Origin: Mesorhizobium sp.
GTDB lineage: Bacteria; Pseudomonadota; Alphaproteobacteria; Rhizobiales; Rhizobiaceae
Length of the DNA stretch: 64,000 bases
Reading direction: 5' to 3'
NCBI RefSeq assembly: GCF_023954305.1
Contig: NZ_JAMLIG010000001.1
Coordinates: forward strand, 558,001 to 622,000
Below, one piece after another: positions 1 to 7,815 of this stretch. Positions within the stretch are counted from its first letter, which is position 1; each line of letters starts with the position of its first letter. The notes under the pieces are model-generated. The model saw nothing but the letters and a program-made list of their open reading frames with translations. It did no database searches and had not been told where the DNA came from. Both the position numbers and the translations under genes were made by a program.

Positions 1-268
1 GAAAATGCTTCAGTTCCTTCAACGGTGTTCGAGCCGCCATGACGATCGCGACGTCCGGATCCCTCCTGAGCCGCTCGTCGATGCTATTCTTGAAACGCGA
101 GCGGTCGTCGTCCCCTGGCCCGTCAAGGTGTCGCAGTAGCGCATCGGCGTTGGGGAAATCAAAAGACTCTGGTTCCGGAGCCGGTGATGGGTCGTAGTCT
201 CGAAACGCGCGGTGGAAGGGCGTGTCGTGCTGGTATTCGAAATGCCAAGAAGAGACGTCGACTCTCAT
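1..268 (-). CDS. Hypothetical protein, partial (C-terminus beyond the left edge)
   Basis: An uninterrupted minus-strand frame runs from an ATG at 268 to the window edge, giving 89 residues with no stop. An AG-rich ribosome-binding stretch (AGAAAGAG) sits about 6 bases before the ATG. The product is hydrophilic, begins MRVDVSSWHF, and is rich in Asp, Arg and Pro. I recognise no domain. It is divergent from the HEPN-type pair at 385-1799, with about 115 bp between them that probably holds both promoters. Codon use is less GC-extreme than in the core genes, which fits an accessory region. Confidence 0.55.
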   Translation of the reverse strand, partial: MRVDVSSWHFEYQHDTPFHRAFRDYDPSPAPEPESFDFPNADALLRHLDGPGDDDRSRFKNSIDERLRRDPDVAIVMAARTPLKELKHF

Positions 269-384
269 GCTGCTCTTTCTCGCGATGAGGTGAAGGAAGC
301 ATAACGTAGTGGCTAAGGTTGAAGGCAGGTGCTCGTCCCGCGACACTATGCTATTGGATTCACTTTCGCGGGCGCGGAGGCACC

Positions 385-999
385 ATGAGGAAATCTAGTC
401 ACCTCGACAAGTATGCAAAGCTCTTCCAAGAAAACATGTCCCACACGGAGCCGCTTCTGCAGGCTGTCCTGACTGGGCACCTGATAATAGAGAGCGCGCT
501 CGACAATATCCTCGCCGTCATCTTCTTCCACCCGGAACACATATTCAGAGAGGCACGGCTCACGTTCGTACAGAAGGTTCATGTCGTTCGGTCCTATGGC
601 CTCCGCAAACACGAGAATTCCATGTGGGACATGATCCTCGCCGTGAACTCCGTGCGCAACGAATTGGCGCACCACCTCGAAAGCGACAAGAAAGTTGCCC
701 GCCTGCAGAAGCTCCGCGAAAATTTCGTGGCCGAGGCTACCGAGGAGATGCGAAGGACGCTCGAGAAGAAGTGGAAATCTCTCGAGGAACTGCCTGACCC
801 CATCATCGCAGTTTGGTCATGCTCACTGTGCACCGGCTTCCTAAGCAGCTTCGAGGAAGACGTAATATCCCTTCGCGGTATTCTTGACGCGCTAGACGAG
901 GGCATGAATCCAGATCGCGAGAGGGTGCGACCGAAGACCGTGGCCGAAGCGAAGGCTAAGCCGAAGAAGGAAGGTCGTCCCGAGAAGGCTGCGAAATGA
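385..999 (+). CDS. HEPN-like protein of unknown function
   Basis: The product is 204 residues if started at the ATG at 385, which has GGAGG five bases upstream; the frame is open further upstream but without a better site. A mostly helical N-terminal half ends in VRNELAHHLE, an R-N-x3-H arrangement matching the Rx4-6H motif of HEPN domains, many of which are RNases in defence and toxin systems. The C-terminus is a Lys/Ala/Glu-rich tail. The stop overlaps the start of the next gene by 4 bp (ATGA), so the two are probably translationally coupled. Base composition is lower in GC than the neighbouring core genes. RNase activity is inferred from the motif only; I cannot name a family. Confidence 0.6.
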   Translation: MRKSSHLDKYAKLFQENMSHTEPLLQAVLTGHLIIESALDNILAVIFFHPEHIFREARLTFVQKVHVVRSYGLRKHENSMWDMILAVNSVRNELAHHLESDKKVARLQKLRENFVAEATEEMRRTLEKKWKSLEELPDPIIAVWSCSLCTGFLSSFEEDVISLRGILDALDEGMNPDRERVRPKTVAEAKAKPKKEGRPEKAAK

Positions 1000-1799
1000 A
1001 ACGGTTCCGGCAGGAGCACCTGGAGGCTATCGCGGACGCGCTCGGGGAAACCGATGCCGGGCTGACTAACGGCGAGATCGATTTCCTTCTCGAAAGCGCG
1101 CGGTTGAAGAACCTCGGCCCCGGCACCAAGCGGAACCGCATCTACAACTCATTCGTCGAGTACCAGAACCGGGAGCAGATCAACACCAACATCCTAGCCT
1201 TCATCCGTAAGGCCCTAAAGCCTGCTAGGTTTGTCCGCTTTCCGGAGCGGTACGAGCCGTTGCGCGCGAACGTGAACCGGGCGTTGGCCTTCACAGGGCT
1301 GTCGGTGGACGAGGCGGGAGTTCTCAGCAAGGACAAGGGCGGAACGGCCACGACGCTCTCTGAAGCCGAGCGACGGGCCTCGGAATTACGGAAAGACCTC
1401 GCGTCACGCGGCGTGCATCCCGACATCCTCACCTTCTGCCGGGCCGAACTACTCGCCGACAATTACTTCCACGCGGTGCAAGAGGCCGTGAAGAGTGTGA
1501 TCGAGAAGCTGCGTTCGCGGACGGGCTTGATCGATGACGGCAACGTTCTGTTCGACCGGGTCTTCGGCGGAGACAAGCCCATGTTGACGATAAATGGCTT
1601 CCAGACCATGAGCGAGACCAGCGAGCAGAAGGGCTTCGTAAACCTCCTGAAGGGAACGTACGGGACGTTTCGGAACCCTACGGCTCACGCGCCCCGAAAG
1701 GACTGGGAGATGAAGAAGGAAGACGCAGAGGACCTACTGTCCCTGCTCTCGTTCATCCATCGCAGGATCGATAGAGCGACGATGCCGCCCAGAGTCTGA
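996..1799 (+). CDS. TIGR02391 (Ymh-like) family protein
   Basis: 267 residues. The C-terminal 120 residues follow the TIGR02391 pattern: NYFHAVQEAVKSV, then SGL/DG-type positions, a hydrophobic KPMLTING segment, an EQKGF segment, and FRNPTAH near residue 230. That last motif is a second R-N-x3-H HEPN-type motif. The N-terminal part (LTNGEIDFLL, then QNR and AFIRKAL) is the usual partner domain in this family, often seen in phage-defence or abortive-infection contexts. It overlaps the previous HEPN-like gene by 4 bp. The family assignment rests on recalled family patterns; a defence role is inference. Confidence 0.7.
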   Translation: MKRFRQEHLEAIADALGETDAGLTNGEIDFLLESARLKNLGPGTKRNRIYNSFVEYQNREQINTNILAFIRKALKPARFVRFPERYEPLRANVNRALAFTGLSVDEAGVLSKDKGGTATTLSEAERRASELRKDLASRGVHPDILTFCRAELLADNYFHAVQEAVKSVIEKLRSRTGLIDDGNVLFDRVFGGDKPMLTINGFQTMSETSEQKGFVNLLKGTYGTFRNPTAHAPRKDWEMKKEDAEDLLSLLSFIHRRIDRATMPPRV

Positions 1800-1900
1800 T
1801 AACAAAGGCGTGGGGAAATGGTGCTTACCTTTCGTAGGTGACCGAATATCGGAACGGCAGCGATCCACCCCCTCTGCCCGAATCCCCCGCCTTGCAGTTC

Positions 1901-2653
1901 CTACCCCTTCTTCCTCGCCATAAACGCCATCAGCGCCTGTTTCGTCTCGTCGGACTTCAGCCGCGCGGTGAACAGGCGGCCTTCCTCCTTGATCCGCTCG
2001 ACGAGCGCTTCACGGTCGCCGCGCATCAGGTCGCGCGAGAGCTTCAGGGCCTCTGGCGGCTTGGCGGCAATCGCCGCGCCCGCGGCCATGGCGCGGCTCT
2101 CCAGTTCCTCCTCCGCCACGACCTCGTAGATCAGTCCCGCCGCCTTCGCCCGCTCCGCCGGCAGCGGCTCGCCCATGACCAGCAGCGCGAAGGCTGCCTG
2201 GGTGCCGAGCAGCGCCGGTACGATCAGCGTCGAGCCGGCCTCGGGCACGATGCCGAGATCGACGAAGGGCGTGTGGAAATTCGTGCGCGGCGTCGCGAAG
2301 GTCACGTCGCAATGGAGATGAAGGGTCGCACCGATGCCGACCGCGATGCCGTCGGCGGCCGAGACGATCGGCTTGGCAGAGCGCGCGAGCGCCTCCAGGA
2401 AGGCGAACACCTCGGTGCCGCCGTCGCCGCCCATGGCAACCACCATGAAATCGGCCATGTCGTTGCCGGCCGAAAACGCGCCCGGCACGCCGAGGATGAC
2501 GTGGCAGCGGACGGCGGGGTCGGCGTCGCCCTCGGTCAGTGCCCTGGCCATCGCGCCGTACATGGCACGGGTGATGGCGTTCTTCTTCTCCGGACGGTTC
2601 ATCCGGATGGTCTGGATCGCGCCCTGGCGCTCGACGACGATATGCTCGCTCAT
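1901..2653 (-). CDS. Enoyl-CoA hydratase/isomerase family protein, isomerase-type active site
   Basis: 250 residues, crotonase fold. It has the CoA-binding FSAGNDMADF segment (about residues 60-69) and the oxyanion-hole region ADGIAVGIGATL (100-111). The two glutamates of true enoyl-CoA hydratases are absent: the first position is in GIGATL and the second in HTPFVD. The sequence instead has GIVPEAGST with Glu138, the position that is catalytic in delta3-delta2-enoyl-CoA isomerases of the ECI2 type. I therefore favour an isomerase over a hydratase, acting on unsaturated acyl-CoAs in beta-oxidation. It follows the acyl-CoA dehydrogenase gene by only 7 bp, so the two form an operon. Confidence 0.85.
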   Translation of the reverse strand: MSEHIVVERQGAIQTIRMNRPEKKNAITRAMYGAMARALTEGDADPAVRCHVILGVPGAFSAGNDMADFMVVAMGGDGGTEVFAFLEALARSAKPIVSAADGIAVGIGATLHLHCDVTFATPRTNFHTPFVDLGIVPEAGSTLIVPALLGTQAAFALLVMGEPLPAERAKAAGLIYEVVAEEELESRAMAAGAAIAAKPPEALKLSRDLMRGDREALVERIKEEGRLFTARLKSDETKQALMAFMARKKG

Positions 2654-2660
2654 GGTCCCC

Positions 2661-4436
2661 TCAATTCGACAGCGCGGCCGCGGCCGCTTCCAGGCTCTCC
2701 GCCCCGTTCTCCACCCGGTCGCGCAGTGCCGCGCATTCCGAGATCAGGTTTTCCGCAAAGAAACGCGCCAGCGACACGCGGGCGACATCGCGGCCGGCCA
2801 CCGCGCCCCGCGCCAGATAGGCGCCGCCCGCGGCGAGGCCGAAGAGCCTGAGATAAGGCGTCGCGCCGGCAAGCGCCTCCGCCACCCTCCCGTCGGAGAG
2901 CGCCTTCTGCAGGAAGCGCGTCGCGCCTTCGAGGTCGGCGAGTGCCGCATCCAGCCGGTCGGCGGTGCGGCCGAGGCCCGGCAGGTTCGAGTTGCGGAGC
3001 GCGTCCGCGTCGGCCTTCAGCTCGGCGATGTAGGCATGCACATGCTCGCCGCCCGACTGCGGCAGTTTTCGCGTGACGAGGTCGATCGCCTGGATGCCGT
3101 TGGTGCCCTCGTAGATCGGCGCGATACGCGCATCGCGGTAGAGCACGGCCGCGCCCGTCTCCTCGATGAAGCCCATGCCGCCGTGGATCTGCACGCCGAT
3201 CGAGGCGGCCTCGACGCCGATGTCGGTGGAGAAGGCCTTGGCGATCGGGGTCAACAGGTTGGCGCGCTCCTGCCAGAAGGTCGCGTCGGCGCCCTCCGAC
3301 GAATGCGCCATGTCGAGCGCGTGCGCGCAGGAATAGGCAATGGCGCGGGCCGCCTGGGTCAGCGCCTTCATAGTCAAAAGGTTGCGCTTGACGTCCGGAT
3401 GGGCGGCGATCGGGCTCATGCCCTCGCCGGCGTAGCCGGGCGCCCTGCCCTGCCGGCGCTCGTTGGCGTAGGCCAGCGCCTTCTGGTAGGCCGCCTCGGC
3501 GACCGCCACGCCCTCGATGCCGACCTGGAGGCGGGCGTTGTTCATCATGGTGAACATGCAGGCGAGCCCGCGGTTCTCCTCGCCGACCAGCCAGCCGATG
3601 GCGCCGGGCTCCATGCCCTCCGCGCGACCGTCGCCGTAGATCATGGTGCAGGTGGGCGAGGCATGGATGCCGAGCTTGTGCTCGATCGAATGGCAGAAAG
3701 CGTCGTTGCGGCGGCCGGGCCTGCTGTCGGCGTCGGGAATGAACTTCGGCACCAGGAACAGCGAGATGCCGCGCGTTCCCGCCGGCGCGTCGGGCAGCCT
3801 AGCCAGCACGAGATGCACGATGTTGTCGGTGAAGTCGTGCTCGCCATAGGTGATGAAGATCTTCTGGCCGAAGATGCGATAGGTGCCGTCGCCCACCGGC
3901 ACGGCGCGGGCGCGCAGCGCGTTGAGGTCGGAGCCGGCCTGCGGCTCGGTCAGGTTCATCGTCCCCATCCATTCGCCGGAGACGAGCTTTTCGAGATAGA
4001 CGGCCTTCAGCTCCTCCGATCCGTGCTTGTCGAGCGCCTCGACCGCGCCCTGCGTCAGCGTCGGGCCGAGGCCGAAGGCGACGGAGCCGGAGTTCCACAT
4101 CTCCATCGTCGCGATGGCGAGCATCGTCGGCAAGCCCTGGCCGCCGAAATCGACGGGACCGGACAGCGCGTTCCAGCCGCCCTCGATCCAGCGATGGTAG
4201 AGGTCGCGCCAGCCGTCGGGCATGGTCACATGGCCGTCCCTGAAGCGCGCGCCCTGGCGGTCGCCCGCCGGCCCGAGCGGCGCGATTTCGTCCGATGCGA
4301 AGCGGCCCGCCTCCTGCAGCACGGCGTCGACGAGGTCGGAGGAGAGGTCGCCGAAGCGGCCTTCCTCGATGCCCTTGTCGAGGCCGACCACGTGCCTGAG
4401 GGTGAAGGCGATCTCCTCGACGGGCGCGCGATACAT
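2661..4436 (-). CDS. Acyl-CoA dehydrogenase (DmdC/FadE-like, about 590 residues)
   Basis: 591 residues, the long bacterial acyl-CoA dehydrogenase form with a C-terminal extension. Landmarks are the FAD/substrate segment NLTEPQAGSDL (about 160-170), FITYGEHD (about 200), the helical C-terminal domain, and IYEGTNGIQAIDL (about 430), whose Glu is the catalytic base. It is closest by pattern to the 3-methylmercaptopropionyl-CoA dehydrogenase (DmdC) subfamily, but these also act on ordinary acyl-CoAs, so I give no substrate. It is first in an operon with the isomerase at 1901-2653. Confidence 0.9.
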   Translation of the reverse strand: MYRAPVEEIAFTLRHVVGLDKGIEEGRFGDLSSDLVDAVLQEAGRFASDEIAPLGPAGDRQGARFRDGHVTMPDGWRDLYHRWIEGGWNALSGPVDFGGQGLPTMLAIATMEMWNSGSVAFGLGPTLTQGAVEALDKHGSEELKAVYLEKLVSGEWMGTMNLTEPQAGSDLNALRARAVPVGDGTYRIFGQKIFITYGEHDFTDNIVHLVLARLPDAPAGTRGISLFLVPKFIPDADSRPGRRNDAFCHSIEHKLGIHASPTCTMIYGDGRAEGMEPGAIGWLVGEENRGLACMFTMMNNARLQVGIEGVAVAEAAYQKALAYANERRQGRAPGYAGEGMSPIAAHPDVKRNLLTMKALTQAARAIAYSCAHALDMAHSSEGADATFWQERANLLTPIAKAFSTDIGVEAASIGVQIHGGMGFIEETGAAVLYRDARIAPIYEGTNGIQAIDLVTRKLPQSGGEHVHAYIAELKADADALRNSNLPGLGRTADRLDAALADLEGATRFLQKALSDGRVAEALAGATPYLRLFGLAAGGAYLARGAVAGRDVARVSLARFFAENLISECAALRDRVENGAESLEAAAAALSN

Positions 4437-4570
4437 CAGGACCTCCCGGGATGCTGCTTGACGTGTTGCATCCGCCTATTGCGTTCCGACGCGAACGTCA
4501 AACCGGTCGCATGGACTCTCCTCTGCCGTTGGGGCAGAATTCGGCGTGACCCCGCAGAGGAGGAACGGCG

Positions 4571-5854
4571 GTGCCGCTCGCGGCGCGAATTGCTCGGACA
4601 ATGCTGGCGCTGCTGTGCATCTTCTGGTGCCAGTTCGGTGCGGGCACGGTGCTGGCGCGGGATTTCGCGACGAGCCGCGCTATCGTCGTCGGTATCGACA
4701 AATATGGAAGAGGAGGCTTCCCCGACCTGTCCTTCGCCGTGGCCGACGCGCGCCGCGTCGCCGATTTCCTGCGCGGTCAGGGCTACGATGTGCGGCTTCT
4801 TCTCGACGAGAATGCCAGCCGCGATCAGATTCTGGCCGAATTGCACGCCGCCGCGCGCGACCTGACCGACCGCGACCGGCTGCTGGTATTCTTCGGCGGC
4901 CACGGTTCGACGGAGAAGATCGGCGACCAGGAACTGGGTTACCTCGTTCCGAGCGGGGCGGCGGGCGTCGGCGGAATGATCGGCATGGAGGAACTGCGCT
5001 CCATCTCGCAGACCATGACCGGCGTTAGGCACCAGCTCTTCGTGCTCAATGCCTGCTATGGCGGATCGATCGGCATCCTGCGCGGCGTGCGCGCCTTCGA
5101 CACCGCCCGGCCGGATTATCTGGAACAGATCACGGCGCGGCAGGCGCGACAGTTCATCGCGGCGGGCGGGCCGGACCAGCAGGTGCTCGACGGCGGGCCG
5201 AACGGACTGTCCTGGTTCACCCACTATTTTCTCGAGGCGACGGAGACCGGCCAGGCGGATCTCGACGGCGACACCACGATCACGTTTCCCGAACTGTCCG
5301 CCTATCTCCTGCCGCGCGCCAGCAACAACGTGCAGACGCCGACCTTCGGCGCGCTTCCCGGCCATGCGCTGGGAGAGTTCGTCTTCGCCCGCAGCGGCAC
5401 AGGCGCGCCGCCCGTCGTGGCGGAGGCCGAGATCGAGGCGTCGCACGCGACCACGCGGGCCGCTGCGCTGCCGGAAGTTGCGCGCGACTTCACGCCCATG
5501 CAGCAGCCGATCCATGACCTCTTCAACGCCTGGACGATGCTCGACATCGACGCCTATCTCGATCAGTGGTCGCCGGATGCGCGCCAGTACGTCGGCAAGA
5601 AGATGCGGCGTTTTCGCGAAATAGAGGCGGCGCGGCGAAAGCTGTTCAAGCGGTTGGATGCGGTGGAGGTCGTGCGCTACCAGCTGTGGTTCCGCGGCTA
5701 CGAGGATGGCGTGGCGTCCTTCGACGCCTCCTATTCGATGAAGTTCCATTTCCGCGACGGCCGGATTCTCGCCGAGCAGGAGCGCGAGACCTACCGGGTG
5801 GCAGAGGAGAACGGGCGCTGGGTGATCGTCGAGAACCGTGACTATCTGCGCTGA
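4571..5854 (+). CDS. Exported caspase-family (peptidase C14) protein with C-terminal NTF2-like domain
   Basis: 427 residues, starting at GTG with a strong GAGGAGG site just upstream. An N-terminal hydrophobic signal (MLALLCIFWCQFGAG) ends near residue 29. A p20-like caspase domain follows: RAIVVGIDKY (36-45), FFGGHGS with His111, and LNACYGGS with Cys162, giving the expected His-Cys dyad. After a linker at about 285-310, residues 315-427 look like an NTF2/SnoaL-like fold ending in GRWVIVENRDYLR. It is a monocistronic gene between divergent and unrelated neighbours. Periplasmic protease activity is likely from the intact dyad; the substrate is unknown. Confidence 0.8.
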   Translation: MPLAARIARTMLALLCIFWCQFGAGTVLARDFATSRAIVVGIDKYGRGGFPDLSFAVADARRVADFLRGQGYDVRLLLDENASRDQILAELHAAARDLTDRDRLLVFFGGHGSTEKIGDQELGYLVPSGAAGVGGMIGMEELRSISQTMTGVRHQLFVLNACYGGSIGILRGVRAFDTARPDYLEQITARQARQFIAAGGPDQQVLDGGPNGLSWFTHYFLEATETGQADLDGDTTITFPELSAYLLPRASNNVQTPTFGALPGHALGEFVFARSGTGAPPVVAEAEIEASHATTRAAALPEVARDFTPMQQPIHDLFNAWTMLDIDAYLDQWSPDARQYVGKKMRRFREIEAARRKLFKRLDAVEVVRYQLWFRGYEDGVASFDASYSMKFHFRDGRILAEQERETYRVAEENGRWVIVENRDYLR

Positions 5855-5917
5855 ACCGGCCGCCCGCGTGATATCGTCCTTGACCTGTGTTCCCTCGGCT
5901 GCGAGACCTACCCGACC

Positions 5918-6145
5918 ATGCTTGCACGCCCCGAGAAATTCTCCTGCATCGAGTGCGGCCTGCCGTTCGGGGCGGAGGGGTTCGCCTATCATGAGGGAGA
6001 GATCAGCCACGGCCCGGCCTACTTCACCGACCGCGGCGTGCTGTGCTCTGCCGAATGCTCGCTCGCGCATTACGGAAAACGGCTGGCGGAGGGAACGCTT
6101 CCGACAGCGCCTGCGCGCAACCCGATGACCGGCTATTTCGGCTGA
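5918..6145 (+). CDS. Small putative zinc-binding protein
   Basis: 75 residues with two cysteine pairs, FSCIECG and LCSAECS, a spacing typical of a small zinc ribbon or treble-clef knuckle. It has no hydrophobic segment. It lies 63 bp after the caspase-like gene on the same strand and may be cotranscribed. No clear ribosome-binding site is visible, so the start is uncertain. I recognise no named family. Confidence 0.55.
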   Translation: MLARPEKFSCIECGLPFGAEGFAYHEGEISHGPAYFTDRGVLCSAECSLAHYGKRLAEGTLPTAPARNPMTGYFG

Positions 6146-6244
6146 CTGGTCAGCGACAACATAGTATTTTCAATACCTTGTTTACATTTTCTTAACCAGA
6201 CGGCTGCCATTTCGACAGCTTCGCATCCGTCCGGAGCCTCCGCC

Positions 6245-6535
6245 TTGAAAACCCTGCCGATCCTTCTCGCCGGTGGCGTTCTCGCCGCCGCGGCGCTGGC
6301 GCCGTTGGCGGAGCGGCACGATCCGGCGCGCGACTACGCACAGCGCTTCGTCGCGTGCTCGGACAGGCTCGGGCCGGCGGCCTGCGAGATCCATCTCGAC
6401 GAGTGGCAGGCCCGGCCGAACGCACGTCAGGAAATGATAGAGCGCTTCGCCACGGACCAGGCCTTCGCGTTGCACCTGATCGCGTTGAGCGACGCCCGGA
6501 TCGTGACCGGCTCGATCAGGCGCGGTCCGAAGTAG
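6245..6535 (+). CDS. Small exported or membrane-anchored hypothetical protein
   Basis: 96 residues from a TTG start with a GGAG-type site about 9 bases upstream. The N-terminus (LPILLAGGVLAAAALAPLA) is a signal peptide or single membrane anchor; the rest is hydrophilic with two cysteines. Its last 20 bp overlap the 3' end of the convergent purD. Rhizobial genomes contain many such short proteins beside purD, but I cannot assign a function. Confidence 0.5.
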   Translation: MKTLPILLAGGVLAAAALAPLAERHDPARDYAQRFVACSDRLGPAACEIHLDEWQARPNARQEMIERFATDQAFALHLIALSDARIVTGSIRRGPK

Positions 6536-7811
6536 CCGCTTCCCGCTCGCGCGCGATCGCCCGCCAGCCGATGTCGCGGCGGCAGAAGCCCCCTGGCCAG
6601 TCGATGGCGTCGATCGCCGCGTAGGCCTTCGCCGCCGCCTCGCCGACGGTCCTGCCCGTCGCGGTGACGTTGAGCACGCGTCCGCCATTCGCCACCAGGC
6701 GGCCTTCCTTCATCGCCGTACCGGCGTGGAAGATGCGCGCGCCATTCTTCGCGGCCGCATCCAGATTCCCGATCTCGGTGCCCTTGCGCGGATCGGCCGG
6801 GTAGCCTTCGGCGGCAAAGACGACGGTCAGCGCCGCTTCGTTCCGCCAGCGGGCGGACGTGTGCGCCAATTGGCCGTCGGCGGCGGCGGAGAGAAGCACC
6901 AGCAGGTCGTCCCTGAGGCGCATCATCAGCACCTGGGTTTCCGGATCGCCGAAGCGAACATTGTATTCGATCAGCTTCGGCCCTTCGTCGGTCAGCATCA
7001 GGCCGGCGAAGAGCACGCCGGAGAAGGGACGGCCCATCGCCGCCATGCCGCGCAGGGTCGGCTCGATGATCTCCTCCATCACCCGCGCCTCGATCTCAGG
7101 CGTCATCGCCGGCGCGGGCGAATAGGCGCCCATGCCGCCGGTGTTGGGCCCGGTGTCGCCCTCGCCGACGCGCTTGTGGTCCTGCGCCGAGCCGAAGGGT
7201 AGCGCCGTCCTGCCGTCGCAGAGATAGAAGGCGCTGACCTCCTCGCCGGTGAGGAACTCCTCGACGACGACCTCCTCGCCGGCGAGACCGAAGCTGCCCG
7301 AAAAGCATTCGTCGACGGCGGCGAGCGCCTCCTCGAGCGTCATCGCCACCGTCACGCCCTTGCCGGCCGCGAGACCGTCGGCCTTGACGACTATCGGCGC
7401 GCCGACGCCGCGCACATAGGCGCTTGCGTCCGCCGCGTTGCGGAAGCGGCCGAAGGCGGCGGTCGGTATGCCGTATTCGGCGCAGAGATCCTTGGTGAAG
7501 CCCTTCGAGCCCTCCAGCTCGGCCGCTGCCGCCGACGGGCCGAAGACCTTGATGCCGGCCTTGCGCAGGCCGTCGGCGATGCCGGCCACCAGCGGCGCCT
7601 CGGGGCCGACGACGACGAGATCGATCGCCTTCTCGGCGCAGAAGTCGGCCACCGCCGCATGGTCGGACGTGTCGACCGGCACGCAGGTCGCAAATTCGGC
7701 GATGCCCGGATTGCCCGGCGCTGCGTAAAACGCATCGAGCAGCGGCGATTGGGCGATCTTCCAGGCCAGCGCGTGCTCGCGCCCGCCGGAGCCGAGGAGG
7801 AGAACGTTCAT
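6516..7811 (-). CDS. purD: Phosphoribosylamine-glycine ligase
   Basis: 431 residues, the normal PurD length. It makes glycinamide ribonucleotide from phosphoribosylamine, glycine and ATP in purine synthesis. Markers are the N-terminal MNVLLLGSGGREHALAW, VVGPEAPLVAG, the ATP-grasp segment with VVKADGLAAGKGV, and FGDPETQ near the metal site. It starts 4 bp after the antiporter gene ends, so it is the second gene of that transcript. The 3' end overlaps the convergent small gene at 6245-6535. Confidence 0.97.
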   Translation of the reverse strand: MNVLLLGSGGREHALAWKIAQSPLLDAFYAAPGNPGIAEFATCVPVDTSDHAAVADFCAEKAIDLVVVGPEAPLVAGIADGLRKAGIKVFGPSAAAAELEGSKGFTKDLCAEYGIPTAAFGRFRNAADASAYVRGVGAPIVVKADGLAAGKGVTVAMTLEEALAAVDECFSGSFGLAGEEVVVEEFLTGEEVSAFYLCDGRTALPFGSAQDHKRVGEGDTGPNTGGMGAYSPAPAMTPEIEARVMEEIIEPTLRGMAAMGRPFSGVLFAGLMLTDEGPKLIEYNVRFGDPETQVLMMRLRDDLLVLLSAAADGQLAHTSARWRNEAALTVVFAAEGYPADPRKGTEIGNLDAAAKNGARIFHAGTAMKEGRLVANGGRVLNVTATGRTVGEAAAKAYAAIDAIDWPGGFCRRDIGWRAIAREREAATSDRA

Positions 7812-7815
7812 CCGA

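Noticed and set aside
2334..4865. An 843-codon plus-strand frame opposite the acyl-CoA dehydrogenase
   Set aside because: It is antisense to a gene with clear catalytic motifs, is extremely Arg/Ala/Gly/His-rich, and has no domain. Such frames arise from third-position GC bias.
4436..6070. A 544-codon minus-strand frame opposite the caspase-like gene
   Set aside because: The opposite strand has a signal peptide, a His-Cys dyad and a strong ribosome-binding site; this frame has only biased composition.
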